A stretch of DNA of 64,000 bases from Inia geoffrensis (Eukaryota > Chordata > Mammalia > Artiodactyla > Iniidae). How positions within the stretch are numbered: position 1 is the first letter of the stretch; each line of letters opens with the position of its first letter. Shown here piece by piece: positions 1-11,450 of this stretch. A program made the translations under genes and the position numbers. The notes beneath the pieces were generated by a model. That model was not told the DNA's origin and made no database searches. It saw only the letters and a list, made by a program, of their open reading frames with translations. The stretch is from contig CM070919.1 in NCBI GenBank assembly GCA_036417435.1, forward strand, positions 36,999,818 to 37,063,817, in the 5' to 3' direction.

Positions 1-139
1 GGCAGAGAAACAGTGGTCCAGTTCAATTCCCTGAGTCATGTGTGACCCAGGACTAGTCCTGTCCTTCCTGGAGGCCTCAGAGAGATGAGGAGGGAGGAAG
101 GGGAAGAGGGCGAATTGTGCTTAAACCTAACTCTAACCC

Positions 140-2141
140 TGACCACTCTCACCACTTTCATTCAACAAGGTCTAGGAAGTCCTAGACATAGTAATTAGAT
201 GAGAAAAAGAAATAAAAGGAATCCAATGGCAGAGGAAAAAGTAAAACTGTCACTGTTTGTAGATGAGATGATGTTTTATATTTCATTTATTTATTTATTT
301 ATTCATTTATTTATTCTGGTTGGGCTGGGTCTTAGTTGTGGCAGGTGAGCTCCTTAGTTGCGGCAGGCGGGCTCCTCAGTTGTGGCATGCGAACTCTCAG
401 TTGTGGCATCCATGTGGGATCTAGTCCCCTGACCAGGGATTGAACCCAGTTCTCCTGCATTGGGAGTGCGGAGTCTTAACCACTGCAACTCCGGGGAAGT
501 CCTGACATGATGTTTTATATAGAAAATCCTTAAGATGGCCCCCCTAAACAAATGGAATTCATTGGAAAGTTCAGTTAAGTTGCAGGATACAAAATTAACC
601 TATAGAAATCTGTTGCATCTCTATACACTGGCAACAAACTATCAGAATGAGAAATTAAGAAAACAACCCCATTGACAATGATATTAACAAAAATGAAATA
701 CCTAGGAATACATCTAACCCAGGAGGTAAACGACCTGTACTCAGAAAACTGGAAGACACTGATGAAAGAAATTGGAGACGACACAAACAAATGGACAGAT
801 ATAATGTGTTCATGGATTGGAAGAATTCATATTGTTAAAATGATTCCACACCCCAGAGCAATCTAGACATTTGATGCCATTCCTATCAAAACACCAATGG
901 AATTTTATGAGAACTAAAAGAATTTTAATACGTGTAAAGAAACAGAAAAAAAAACTGAATAGTCAATACTATCTAAAGAAAGAAGCACAAACTTGGATAT
1001 ATCACACTCCCTGTTTCAAACTATACTATATATCTAGAATAATCAAGACAGTATCATATAGGAACAAAAGAAATACACATAGATACATGGAACAGAATTG
1101 AGAGCCCCAAAATAAACTTATGCATATATGGTCAATTCATCTATGACAAAGGAGGTGAGACTATACAATGGGGAAAAGATAGCCTCTTCAATGAATGGTG
1201 GTGGGAAAACTGGACTACTACATGCACAACAATCAAACTGGAATCCTTTCTTATACCACCTACACAAGCATCCTCAAAATGAATCAAGTAATTCAATGCA
1301 AGACCTGAAGCCATAAAGCTCCTCGAAGAAAACATAAGCAGTATGCTCTTTGACATCCATCTTAGCAATATTTTCTGGATGTCTCCCCAAGCCAGGGGAA
1401 CAAAAGCAGAATAAACCAATGGGACTCCACCCAACTTTAAAGCTTTTCAATGACAAAGGAAACCATCCAAATAATGAAGAGGCAGCCTACCGAATGTGAG
1501 AAAATAGTTGCAAACAATATGTCAGAAAAGGGGTTCATATCCAAAATAGATGAAGAACTCACACAACTGAACCTCCAAAAACCAAAAGCCCAATTAAAAC
1601 CTGGGACTGAACATTTTTTTCCCAAGAGTACATACAGATAGCCAAGAGACATAGGAAACTATGACCAATATCACTTATCATCAGGGAAATGCACATCAAA
1701 AGAACAATGAGATTATCACCTCACACCTAAAAAGTTGGCTTTCGTCCAAAAGAAATTAACAAGCCTTGGCGAGGATGAGGAGAACCTTCACACATTCTCT
1801 TGGGAATGCTCACTGGTGCAGCCACTGTGGAAATCAGTACAGAGGTTTTTCAAGAAATTAAAAATAGAACTACCATATGTTGCAGGAATTACACTTGGGG
1901 GTATCTTTCTGAAGGAAACAAAAACACAAATTCAGAAAGATATACACAGGGAGATCAGCTTGGTGCTTTGTCACCACCTAGAGGGGTGGGATAGGGAGGG
2001 TAGGAGGGAGGGAGACCCAAGAGGGAAGAGCTATGGGAACATATGTATATGTATAACTGGTTCACTTTGTTATAAAGCAGAAACTAACACACCATTGTAA
2101 AGCAATTATACCCCAATAAAGATGTTAAAAAAAAAAAAAAG
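140..2141 (+). mobile_element. LINE-1 fragment, 3' half (ORF2 reverse transcriptase to poly(A))
   Basis: Degenerate L1 running from the reverse-transcriptase part of ORF2 to the 3' end. The palm motif region is recognisable near 250-280 (reading as L-F-V-D-E-M, where functional elements have F-A-D-D) and resumes after an inserted SINE. The downstream ORF2 text 'ctcagaaaactggaagacactgatgaaagaa' type region is at 739-775. The 3' UTR ends with 'ccccaataaagatgtt' at 2111-2126 followed by an A-run. Many stops and frameshifts; dead. The first 139 bases hold nothing I recognise. Confidence 0.9.
281..507 (-). mobile_element. CHR-type tRNA-derived SINE inside the L1
   Basis: Antisense SINE. It begins with a (TTTA)n tail at 281-317 and ends with the reverse complement of the SINE head ('ggggaagtcc', 493-502). 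It is flanked by a direct repeat of GATGTTTTATA (270-280 and about 509-519), the target-site duplication. Splits the reverse-transcriptase region of the surrounding L1. Confidence 0.85.
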
Positions 2142-2541
2142 AAGACTATTCACCTAGAGATAGAAGAGTATACTCCTAGAGATAGAAGACTTTACACCTA
2201 GAGATAGAAGATTATACTTCTAGAGACAAAAGACTATACACCTAGAGATAGAAGAGTATACTCCTAGAGACAGAAGACTTTACACCTAGAGATAGAAGAT
2301 TATACTTCTAGAGACAAAAGACTATACACCTAGAGATAGAAGAGTATACTCCTAGAGACAGAAGACTTTACACCTAGAGATAGAAGATTATACTTCTAGA
2401 GACAAAAGACTATACACCTAGAGATAGAAGAGTATACTCCTAGAGATAGAAGACTTTACACCTAGAGATAGAAGATTATACTTCTAGAGACAAAAGACTA
2501 TACACCTAGAGATAGAAGACTTTACACCTAGAGATAGAAGA
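2142..2541. repeat. Minisatellite: 22-bp subunits in an 88-bp higher-order repeat
   Basis: The basic subunit is about 22 bp (core CCTAGAGATAGAAGACTATA). Subunits occur in four variants (ending agagtatact, gactttacac, gattatactt and the 'agacaaaag' variant). The marker 'tatacttc' recurs at 2213, 2301, 2389 and 2477, exactly 88 bp apart, so the array is a regular 4-mer higher-order repeat of about 4.5 periods. It lies directly between the L1 poly(A) and an A-rich run at 2542-2573. Confidence 0.95.
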
Positions 2542-2573
2542 TAAAAAAAAAAAAAAGAAAAAAGAAAAAAAAA

Positions 2574-4308
2574 ATGGAGCTCAGGGGCACTGCAATTCAC
2601 AATGCTGCAGGGCTGTAAAAGATTCCTAACTTTGAAAAATGCCTTGAGGTAAGTCATGAAACAGGACTTGAAAGCAAGGCAGAATTTCAGGAAAGGGATT
2701 TAAAGAGGTAGATTGGACTCGCCATTAAAGCACATGAAAAGGGATTGAACTTCGCCAACGATGCAGTTGGCCAAAAAGGATATATGCGTTTTTCCAGAAT
2801 ATATTCAGGCAAAACAAATATGCCCTTTTCGGCCAACCAAACAGGCATGAGTGAAAATAAACAATCCAAAGAGGTATCACTTCGTATTAATCAGAAGGGC
2901 CATCCTCACAAAGTGTAAAAACAAGAAATGCAGGATAGGATGTGGAGAAAAGGGAGACCTGTTAATGTTGATTGTGGAAATGTAAATTGCCAAGGGCACT
3001 CTGGAGAAGTGTATGGTGTTTCCTAAAAAATCTAAGAAACAGAGCTACAGAGAATAAGGTACTTCCACTCACGGGTGTATATTTGGGGAAACCAAAAATC
3101 GACGAGACACAGGCACCCCAATGTTTAGTGCTGCTCTGTTTACAAGAGCCTCAATTTGGATACAACCTAAATGTCCTTAAAAGGAAAAAAATGGATAAAG
3201 AAGGTGTGGTACTTAATGTACAATGGAATATTACTCAGCCATGAAATCAATGAAATCAGGCCAGTTTCAGGAACTCGGGTGGATGTACGTACTATCATTC
3301 TAAGTGACATAAGTCAGACAGAAAAAGAGACTTATCACAAGATATCACTTATAGGTGGAATCTAAAAATGACTACACATGAACTAAATGACAAAACAGAA
3401 ACAGAGTCACACATTTAGAAAGCACACTTATGACTGCTAAATTGGAAAGGTCGGGTGAGGTGAGGCATAAAACAGGAGGCTGAAATGAGCACAGGTACCA
3501 TTCCATAGAGCAAATAGGGAATCAACCAGACATACTCTAAAGCTCAAAGAACTGGACTCAGCATATGTACACACCGGAAAAGAATATATACAACTGGTAA
3601 GAATCTGAAAAAGAACTTATTGATGTCTTTCTGTAACTGAATCAAGTGTGTGTAGAGCAGCAAGAAACACAGCATTGAAAATCACCTATACCTCATTAAA
3701 AAGATAAATTCCAAAAACAAAAACAGAGAGAGAGAGAGAGAAGTTATTACAAAATTCGTTCAGGTGCTGTGATGCAACCTGGATTGACGACATCTAGATC
3801 CACAGATAGGTGAGATCTAAGGCTGGACACTCATTGGGCTGAGAGGCTTGGTGAGGATGAGTCAGCAAATGCAGCCCCTTTAGAGTAATACTGCGTGCTA
3901 CCCATTCCATGGGTCTCAAATCACCAGGTGCCTGCGACCCTTCCTATAGCTAAAGCATGCATGGGACATGCAGAGGATGGTACACCATCAGTTTGGGAAG
4001 AGCTTGGAAAAGACACCTCATCTCCTCATCGCCTGGTGCTCAGGTTCTGCCCACCAGCCTCTTTCCTAACAATCTCCCCACTTGGGGAATCAGCACCTTC
4101 AATATCCTGTTTTGAACAGTTTCGAATTTGTCCAGAGGATAAAGAGGAAGGGGGGGAACCAATGAGAGACAAGCCACAGGCACATGTCACTCTAATTTCC
4201 AATCAGGAGGACGAGTTGACCAAAGGCTCAGCTTGCCTCTGGAACAAGAATAGGGCTTGAAGCAATCCTGCTGTTTTGTGGCCAGTTCCCCAAAAAGCAA
4301 GTTAAAAA
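2574..4308 (+). repeat. Array unit 1
   Basis: Complete copy. Hairpin at 2769-2835 is the most decayed of the five. L1-like text at 3195-3370 matches the end of ORF2 ('caatggaatattactcagcc' at 3222-3241). A (GA)n run at 3724-3741 marks the junction to the unrecognised segment 3745-4308. Short open frames in that segment (3895-4260) have no counterpart kept open in the other units, so I do not call a gene. Confidence 0.85.
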
Positions 4309-6038
4309 ATGGAGCTGAGGGGCACTGCAATTCACAAACCTGCAGGGCTGTAAATGATACCTATAGTCGAAAAATATCTTGAGGTAAGTCAACGAAAAGG
4401 ATTTGAAAGCAAGGCAGAATTGCAGGAAAGAGATTTCAACAGGTAGACTGGCCTCGCCCTTAAAGCACATGTAGAGCAGCTGAACTTCGCCAAGGGTGCA
4501 GTCGGCCAAATAGGGTGTATGTGTTTTTCCTGAATATATTCAGGAAAAACGTATACACCCTTTTTTGCCAAACAAAAAAGCGGACAATGCAAATCAATAC
4601 TACACAGGTATCACATCGCAGCCGTGAGAAGGGCCATCCTCACAAAGGGTAAAAACCACAAATGCAGGACAGGGTGTGGATAAAAGGGAGCCCTGTTATG
4701 CTGCAGGGGGGAATGTAAGTTGCCAACAGCCACTCTCGAGAAATGTATGGTGTTTCCTGAAACATCTAAAAAACAGAGCTACAGAGCATACGGCACTTCC
4801 ACTCATGGGCGTATATCTTGGGAAAACCAAAAATCGACAGGACACAGGCACCCCAACGTGTACTGCTGTTCTGTTTACAAGAGCCTTGACCTGGGTACAA
4901 CTTAAATGTCCTTGGAAGGAAAAAATGGATAAAGAAGATTTAGTACTTATGTACAATGGAATATGGCTCAGCCCTGACATCAATGAAATAAGGCCAGTTA
5001 CAGCAACTCGGGGGGACTTAACTATGGTCATTGAGAGTGAAATAAGTCAGACAAAATGAATATTATCATAAGATGTCACTTATAGCAGGAATCTAAAAAT
5101 CGCCACACATGAACTGAATTACAAAACAGAACACAGTCACACATTTACAAAACACACTTATGATTGGTTAAGGGGAAATGTGCAGTGGGGTGACGCATAA
5201 ACCAGGAGGTTGAAATTGGCACAGATATCATTCCATAAGCCAATACTGGAATCGACAAGACCTACTCATTGCTCAAAGAGCTGGACTCAGCACACTCTAT
5301 TCACAGGGAAAGAATATATCTGACTAGTAGAAACTGAAAAACAATTTATTGATGTCTCTCTGTAAGTGCATCAAGTGGATGTATAGAAGCAAGGAACACA
5401 GCAATGAAAATCAGCTACAACCCATTATAAAAATAAATTACAAAAAAAAAAAAAAGGGAGAGAGAGAGGAATTCTTACAAAATTCGATCGGGGGCTGTGA
5501 TGCAACCTGGACTGACCACATCTAGACCCACAGCTGGATGGGACCTAAGTCTGGACACTTGTCAGGCTGAGAGGATTGGTGAGGATAGGCCAGCAAATGC
5601 AGCCCCTTTAGAGTAATATTGCCTGGTCCCCATTCTATGAGTCCCAAATCTCCAGGTGCAGGGAAATCTTCCTAGAGATAAAACATGCATGGGACACACA
5701 GAGGATGATCCACGCTCTGATTGAGAAGAGTTTGGAAAAGGACTCTCATCTCCTGGTGCTTGGGTTCCCACCTCCAGCCTCTTTCCTAACAATCTCCCCA
5801 CTAGGGGAATCAGCACCTTCAACATCCTGTTTTGAACAGTTTGGAATTTGTCCAGAGGATGAACTGGAAGGGGGGGTACAATGAGAGACCAGCCTTAGGT
5901 GTTTACACAGGCACATGTCGTTCTAATTTCCAATCAGGAAGAATTGCCCAAAGGTTCAGCTTGCCCCCCTGGAACCAGAATAGGGCTTGAAGCAATCCTG
6001 CTCTTTTGTGGCCAGTTCCCTAAAAAGCAAGTTGAAAA
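4309..6038 (+). repeat. Array unit 2
   Basis: Complete copy. Hairpin at 4504-4569 with arms carrying 'gggtgtat' on both sides. A-rich junction at 5440-5456. The L1-like C-terminal frame (4676-5059) stays open for 127 codons but differs from the other copies by frameshifts, as expected for drifting non-coding repeats. Confidence 0.85.
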
Positions 6039-6234
6039 ATGGAGCTCAAGGGCACTGCAATTCACAAACCAGCAGGCCTGTAAATGATACCTATCATCAA
6101 AAAAATATCTTGAGGTAAGTCAACGAAAATGATTTGAAAGCAAGGCAGAATTGCAGGAAAGGGATTTCAAGAGGTAGACTGGACTCACCCTTAAAGCACA
6201 TGAAAAGCAGCAGAACTTCGCCAAGGATGCAGTT

Positions 6235-6302
6235 GGCCAAAAAGGGCATATGAGTTTTTCCTGAATATATTCAGGAAAAATTTATATATGCCCTTTTTGG
6301 CC
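6235..6302. repeat. Foldback (hairpin) element in array unit 3
   Basis: A near-perfect palindrome starting GGCCAAAAAGGGCATATG and ending with its complement, about 28-30 bp per arm around a short 'gaatatattc' centre that is itself palindromic. Equivalent hairpins occur at 2769-2835, 4504-4569, 8064-8129 and 9805-9869. It interrupts the L1 ORF2 text that normally runs from 'cacatgaaaag' to 'gcaaatcaa', so it looks like a small foldback insertion that predates the tandem amplification. Confidence 0.85.
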
Positions 6303-7188
6303 CACCAGACAAGCAGGCAATACAAATCAATACTACACAGAGGTATCACTTCGCATCTGAAAGAAGGGCCATCCTCACAATTGTTAAAAACCAGAAATGC
6401 AGGACAGGGCGGGGTGGGGGGGGAGCAGGGTGAGCTGGTGGGGAAGGGGAGCCCTGTCAAGCTGATGGGGGGAATGTAAATTGCCAAAGGCCACTCTGGA
6501 GAAGTGTATTGTGTTTCCTAAAACAGCTAAACAACACAGCTACAGAGCATACAGCACTTCGATTCATAGGCTTATAGCTTGGAAAACAAAAAGTTGACAG
6601 GACGCAGGCACCAAAACGTTTAGGGTCGCTCTGTTTACAAGAGCCTCGACTTGGGTACAACTTAAATGTCCTCGGAAGGAAAAAAATGGATAAAGAAGAA
6701 TGGGTACTTATGTACAATGGAATATTACTCAGCCCTGAAATCATTGAAATAAAGCCAGTTGCACCAACTCGGGGGAACATAAGTATGGGCATTGAGAGTG
6801 AAATAAGTCAGAAAGAAAAAGAAACTTATAAGATATCACTTATTGGGGGAATTTAAATATCGCCACACATGAACTAAATTACAAAACAGAACAGAGTCAT
6901 ATATTTAGAAAACACACTTATGGCTGCTTAAGGGGAAAGGTGCGGTATGGTGATGCATTAACCAGGAGGTTGAAATTGGCACAGATACTGTTCCATAAAC
7001 AAATAATGCAATGGACAAGACCTACTCCTTGCTCAAAGAACTGGACTCAGCACACTCTATTCACAGGAAAAGAATATATCTGACTAGTAGATACCGAAAA
7101 AGAATTTATTGATGTCTCTCTGTAACTGAATCAAGTGGATGTACAGCAGCAAGACACACAGATTAGAAAATCAGCTTTACCCCATTAT

Positions 7189-7200
7189 AAAAAATAAATA

Positions 7201-7271
<71 letters not shown>

Positions 7272-7272
7272 A
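7189..7272. repeat. (TAAA)n microsatellite
   Basis: About 20 tandem TAAA units grown from an A-rich L1 tail; present only in array unit 3. A likely length-polymorphic site. Confidence 0.97.
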
Positions 7273-7868
7273 GACAGTGAGAGAAAGAGGAATTCTTACA
7301 AAATTCATTCAGGGGCTGTAATGCAACTTGATTGACCACATCTAGACCCACAGCTGGATGGGACCTAAGGCTGGACACTCATGGGGCTGAGAGGATTGGT
7401 GAGGATGGGCCACCATATGCAGCCCCTTTAGAGTAATACTGCCTGGTCCCCATTCCACGGGTCCCAAATCTCCAGGTGCAGGGAAATCTTCCTACAGCTA
7501 ACATATGCATGGGACACCCAGAGGATGGTACACCGTCTAATCGGGAAAAGTTTGGAAAAGGCCCCTAATCTCCTCATCTCCTGTTGCTCCGGTTCCCACC
7601 TCCAGCCTCCTTCCTAACAATCTCCCCACTTGGGGAAGTCAGCAACTTCAAACCCTCTTTCACACAGTTTGGAATTTGTCTGGAGGATGAAGAGGAAGGG
7701 GTGGAACCAATGAGAGACAAGCCATAGGTGTTTGCACAGGCACTTGTCACTCTAATTTCCAATCAGGAAGAAGAATTGACCAAAGGCTTAGCTTGCCTCA
7801 GGAACAAGAATAGGGCTTGAAGCAACCCTGCTGTTTTGTGGCCAGTTCCCAAAAAAGCAAGTTGAAAA

Positions 7869-9611
7869 ATGGAGCTCAAGGGCACTGCAATTCACAATCC
7901 TGCAGGGTTGTAAATGATACCTATCGTAGTAAAACATCTTGAGGTAAGTCAACGAAAAGGATTTGAAAGCAAGGCAGAATTGCAGGAAAGGGATTTCAAG
8001 AGGTAGATTGGACTTGCCATTAGAGCCCGTGAAAAGCGGCTTAACTTCACCAATGATGCACTTGGCCAAAAAGGGCATATGTGTTTTCCCTGAATATATA
8101 CAGGGAAAACACCTACGCCTTTTTAGGACGACCAAAGAAGCAGGCAATGCAAATCAACACTACAAAGAGGCATCACTTCATATCGGACAGAAGGGCCATG
8201 CTCACAAAGTGTAGAAACCAGAAATGCAGTACAGGGCGAGGAGAAAAGAAGGCCCTGCTTCACTGATGGTTGGAATGTAACTTGCCAAAGGCAACTCTGG
8301 AGAAGTATATTGTGTTTCCTAAGAAATCTAAGAAACAGAGCTACAGAGCTACAGAGCATACGGCCCTTCCACTCATGGGCATATATCTTGGAAAAAACAA
8401 AAATCGACAGGACACAGGCACCCCAACATGTACTGCTGCCCTGTTTACAAGAGCCTAGACTTGCATACAACCTAAATGTCCTTGGAAGGAAAAAATGGAT
8501 AAAGAATATGTGGTGCTTATGTACAATGGAATATTATGCAGCCTTGAAATCAATGGAATAAGGCCAGTTGCAGCGACTCGGGTGGACTTTGGTTTGATCA
8601 TTCTAAGTGAAATATGTCCGACAGAAAAGAGACTTCTTATAAGATATCACTTATAGGTGGAATCTAAAAATGGCTACACATGAACTAAATTACAAACAGA
8701 AACAGAGTCACACATTTAGTAAACACACTTTTGTATGCTAAAGGAGAAGGTGGAGTGGGGTGAGGCATAAAGCAGGAGGTTGAAATTAGCACAGATACAT
8801 TCCAAAGACCAAATAGGTAATCGACAAGACCTACCCTATAGCTCAAGAAATTGGACTCAGCACACTCTAGTCACCGGAAAAGAATATATATGACTGGTAA
8901 GAATTTGAAAAATAATTTATTTATATCTCTCTATAAGTGAATCAAGTCGATGTACAGCAGCAAGAACAGAGCCTTGAAAGTCAGCTACACCCCATTATAA
9001 AAATAAATTAAAAACAAAGACACTGAGAGAGATAGAAATTCATACAGAATTCATTCAGTGGCTGAGTTCCAACCTGGACTGACTCTGTCTAGACCCACAG
9101 CTGGATGAGACCTAAGGTTAGACACTCATGTGGTGAGAGGCTTTATAAGAATGGGTATGCAAATGTAGCCCCTTTAGAGTAATACTACCTGGTCCCTATT
9201 CCATGGATCCCAAATCTCCAGGGGCAGGTGATCCTTCCCACAGATAAAACATGCATGGGACAACCAAAGGATCGTACACCGTCCGATCAGGAAAAGTTTG
9301 GAAAAGGCACCTCATCTCCTCATCTCTTTGTGACAGGCTTCCCCCCTCGAGACTCTTTCTTAATCTCCCCACTTGGGGAAATCAGCTCCTTCAACATCCT
9401 GTTTCACACAGTTTGGAATTTGTCCGGAGGATGAAGCAGAAATTGGGAACCAATGAGAGACAAGCCCTAGATATTTGGACAGCCACGTGCCACTCTAATT
9501 TCCAATCAGGAAGAGGAAATGACCAAAGGCTCAGCTTGCCCCCAGAACCAGAATAGGGCTTGAAGCAACCCTCCTATTTTGTGGTGAGTTCCCAAAAAAG
9601 AAAGTTGAAAA
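7869..9611 (+). repeat. Array unit 4
   Basis: Complete copy with the hairpin at 8064-8129. It has a small duplication of 'agctacag' near 8339-8354 not present in the others. The unrecognised segment occupies about 9040-9611. Confidence 0.85.
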
Positions 9612-10449
9612 ATGGAGCTCCAGGGCACTGCAATTCACAAATCTGCAGGCTTGTAAATGATACCTATTGTTGAAAAATCTCTTGAGGTAAGTCATCAAAA
9701 AGGACTTCAAAGCAAGACAGAATTGCAGCAGAGGTATTTCAAGAGGTAGATTGGACTCATCACTAAAGCACATGAAAAGCGGCTGAATTTGCCAATGATG
9801 CAGTTGGCCAAATGGGTGTATGCGTTTTTCCTGAATATACAAGGAAAAACGCATACGCCCATTTTGGCCTACCAAACAGGCGGGCAATGCAAATCAACAC
9901 TACAAGCAGGTATCACTTTGCATCAGTCAGAAGGGCCATCCTCACAAAGTGTAAAAACCAGAAATTCAGGACAGGGCGTGGAGAAATGGGAGCCCTCTAC
10001 GCTGATGGTGGGAATATAAATTGCCAACGGCCACTCTAGAGAAGTGTACTGTGTTTCCTAAAAAGTCTATAAAACAGATGTACAGAGCATACGGAACTTC
10101 CACTCATCAGCATACATCTTCGGAAAAACAAAAATCCCTGGGACACAAGCACCACAACGTTTAGTGCTGCTCTCTTTACAATAGCCTCGAGTTGGTACAA
10201 CCTAAATGTCCTTGGAAGGAAAACATGGTTAAAGCAGATGTTGTAATTATGTACAATGAAATATTACTCAGCCATGAAATCAATGAAATAAGGCCAGTTG
10301 AAGCAACTCGGGTGGACTTAGGTACGATCATTCTAAGTGAAATAAATCAGACAGAAAAAGAGACTTATCATAAGATATCACTTATAGGTGGAATCTAAAA
10401 ATGGCTACACATGAACTAAATTACAAAACAGAAACAGAGTCATACATTT
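9612..10449 (+). repeat. Array unit 5, truncated
   Basis: Contains the leader, the best preserved hairpin (9805-9869) and the L1 C-terminal part, then breaks off in the L1 3' UTR at 'cagagtcatacattta', where a SINE begins. The unrecognised second half of the unit is absent beyond the SINE, so either the array ended here or the SINE sits at a deletion. Confidence 0.8.
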
Positions 10450-10765
10450 AGGGCTTCCCTGTTGGCGCAGCTGTTAAGAAACCACCAGCCAATGCCGGGG
10501 ACTCCAGTTCGAGCCCTGATCTGGGAAGACCCCACATGCCATGGAGTAACTAAGCCAGTGCACCACAAATACTGAGCCTGCACTCTACAGCTCATGAGCC
10601 ACAACTACTGAGCCCACGTGCCACAACTACTGAAGCCGGCACACCTAAAGCCCGTGCTCCGCAACCAGAAAAGCCACTGCAATAAGAAGCCCGTGCACCG
10701 CACCTAAGACCCAACGCAGCCCCAACATTAATCGATCAATTATTTAACTAATTAAAAAAAAAGAA
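10450..10765 (+). mobile_element. CHR-1-type SINE, long form
   Basis: Starts 'gggcttccctgttggcgcag' (tRNA-like A box) with a B box near 10508-10518, followed by the repeated 'ccacaactactgagcc' body and 'cctaagacccaacgcagcc', and ends in an A-rich tail at 10750-10765. It marks the right edge of the tandem array. I could not find a convincing target-site duplication, in line with insertion at, or later loss of, the array end. Confidence 0.9.
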
Positions 10766-10784
10766 CAAGTTGCCAGCTGCCTTA

Positions 10785-11023
10785 CTGTCTGGTGAGGGAC
10801 CAATTTCTGGTTCATAATGTGGGTTTTCTGGTTCTGCAATGAAATGTAATGGACATAAGATCTTCTGTTGCTAAATCTATTAGGTCACTAATCCCATGTT
10901 TGAGGTCTCTGGCCTCATGACCTAATTACCCCCCAAAAGCCCCATCTCCTAATACCATCAACATGGGAGCTGGGCTTCAAATTTTGAAAATTAGAGGTAC
11001 AATATATTTACACCATAACAGGG
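10785..11023 (-). mobile_element. MLT1-type LTR fragment (ERVL-MaLR)
   Basis: Antisense match by eye to the MLT1 LTR. It has 'gtctggtgaggg' at 10788-10799, 'ggcctcatgacctaatta' at 10911-10928, 'cccatctcctaataccatca' at 10943-10962 and the end 'caccataaca' at 11011-11020. Partial, with internal deletions. Confidence 0.75.
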
Positions 11024-11104
11024 ACCACAGAGTTAGATGATTTTTCTTTTCATGTTAAAGGTTTTGCACATATATATTTATTATATAATCCTCAAACCCT
11101 TGTT

Positions 11105-11450
11105 TTTTTTAAGATTATTTTCCCATATAAGCCAGTACAGAGCACTGAGTAGAGTTCCCTGTGCTATACAGCAGGTCCATATCAATACTTATCTATTTTA
11201 TATATACTAGTGTGTATAGGTCAGTCCCATTCTCCCAATTTATCCCTCCCCCACTTATCCCCTGGTAACCATACGTTTGTTTTCTATATCCATGATGCAT
11301 TTCTGTTTTGTAATTAAGTTCTTTTGTACCATTGTCTTTTTAGATTCCGCATATAAGCAATATCATACGATATCTGTCTTTCTGTGTCTGACTTGCTTCA
11401 TTCAGTATAACAATCTCTAGTTCTAACCATGGTGCTGGAAAACCCTTAAT
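11105..11450 (-). mobile_element. LINE-1 3' UTR fragment, antisense
   Basis: Reverse complement of L1 ORF2 end/3' UTR. It begins with a T-run (11103-11110). It then shows 'gagttccctgtgctatacag' (11152-11171), 'ccacttatcccctggtaacc' (11251-11270) and 'cttcattcagtataa' near 11395. No coding potential. Confidence 0.85.

Larger units (their letters stand above)
6039..7868 (+). repeat. Array unit 3 with (TAAA)n expansion
   Basis: Complete copy, about 100 bp longer than its neighbours. Most of the excess is an uninterrupted (TAAA)n tract at 7189-7272, where the other copies have only a few A-rich bases. Hairpin at 6235-6302. A G-rich run at 6409-6446 is also specific to this unit. Confidence 0.85.
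2574..10449 (+). repeat. Tandem array of a ~1.73-kb L1-derived unit, five copies
   Basis: The landmark 'atggagct' recurs at 2574, 4309, 6039, 7869 and 9612, giving periods of 1735, 1730, 1830 and 1743 bp. The copies are head to tail and diverged by roughly a tenth (eye estimate). Each unit has, in order: a short leader, an L1 ORF2 3' section carrying a 60-70-bp hairpin, the L1 C-terminal/3'UTR region, an A-rich or GA-rich junction, and about 0.6 kb that I do not recognise (for example 3745-4308). The third unit is ~100 bp longer, mostly because of a (TAAA)n expansion. The fifth unit is cut short by a SINE at 10450. Length resembles the ~1.76-kb class of the common cetacean satellite, but I cannot confirm sequence identity. 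Confidence 0.9.

Noticed and set aside
2142..2541. CRISPR-like array of short repeats
   Set aside because: Repeats are contiguous with no unique spacers and lie in a mammalian LINE context; this is a minisatellite.
2574..10449. Array called outright as the common cetacean satellite
   Set aside because: Only the period length fits from memory; copies are few and diverged and I cannot compare sequences, so identity is left open.
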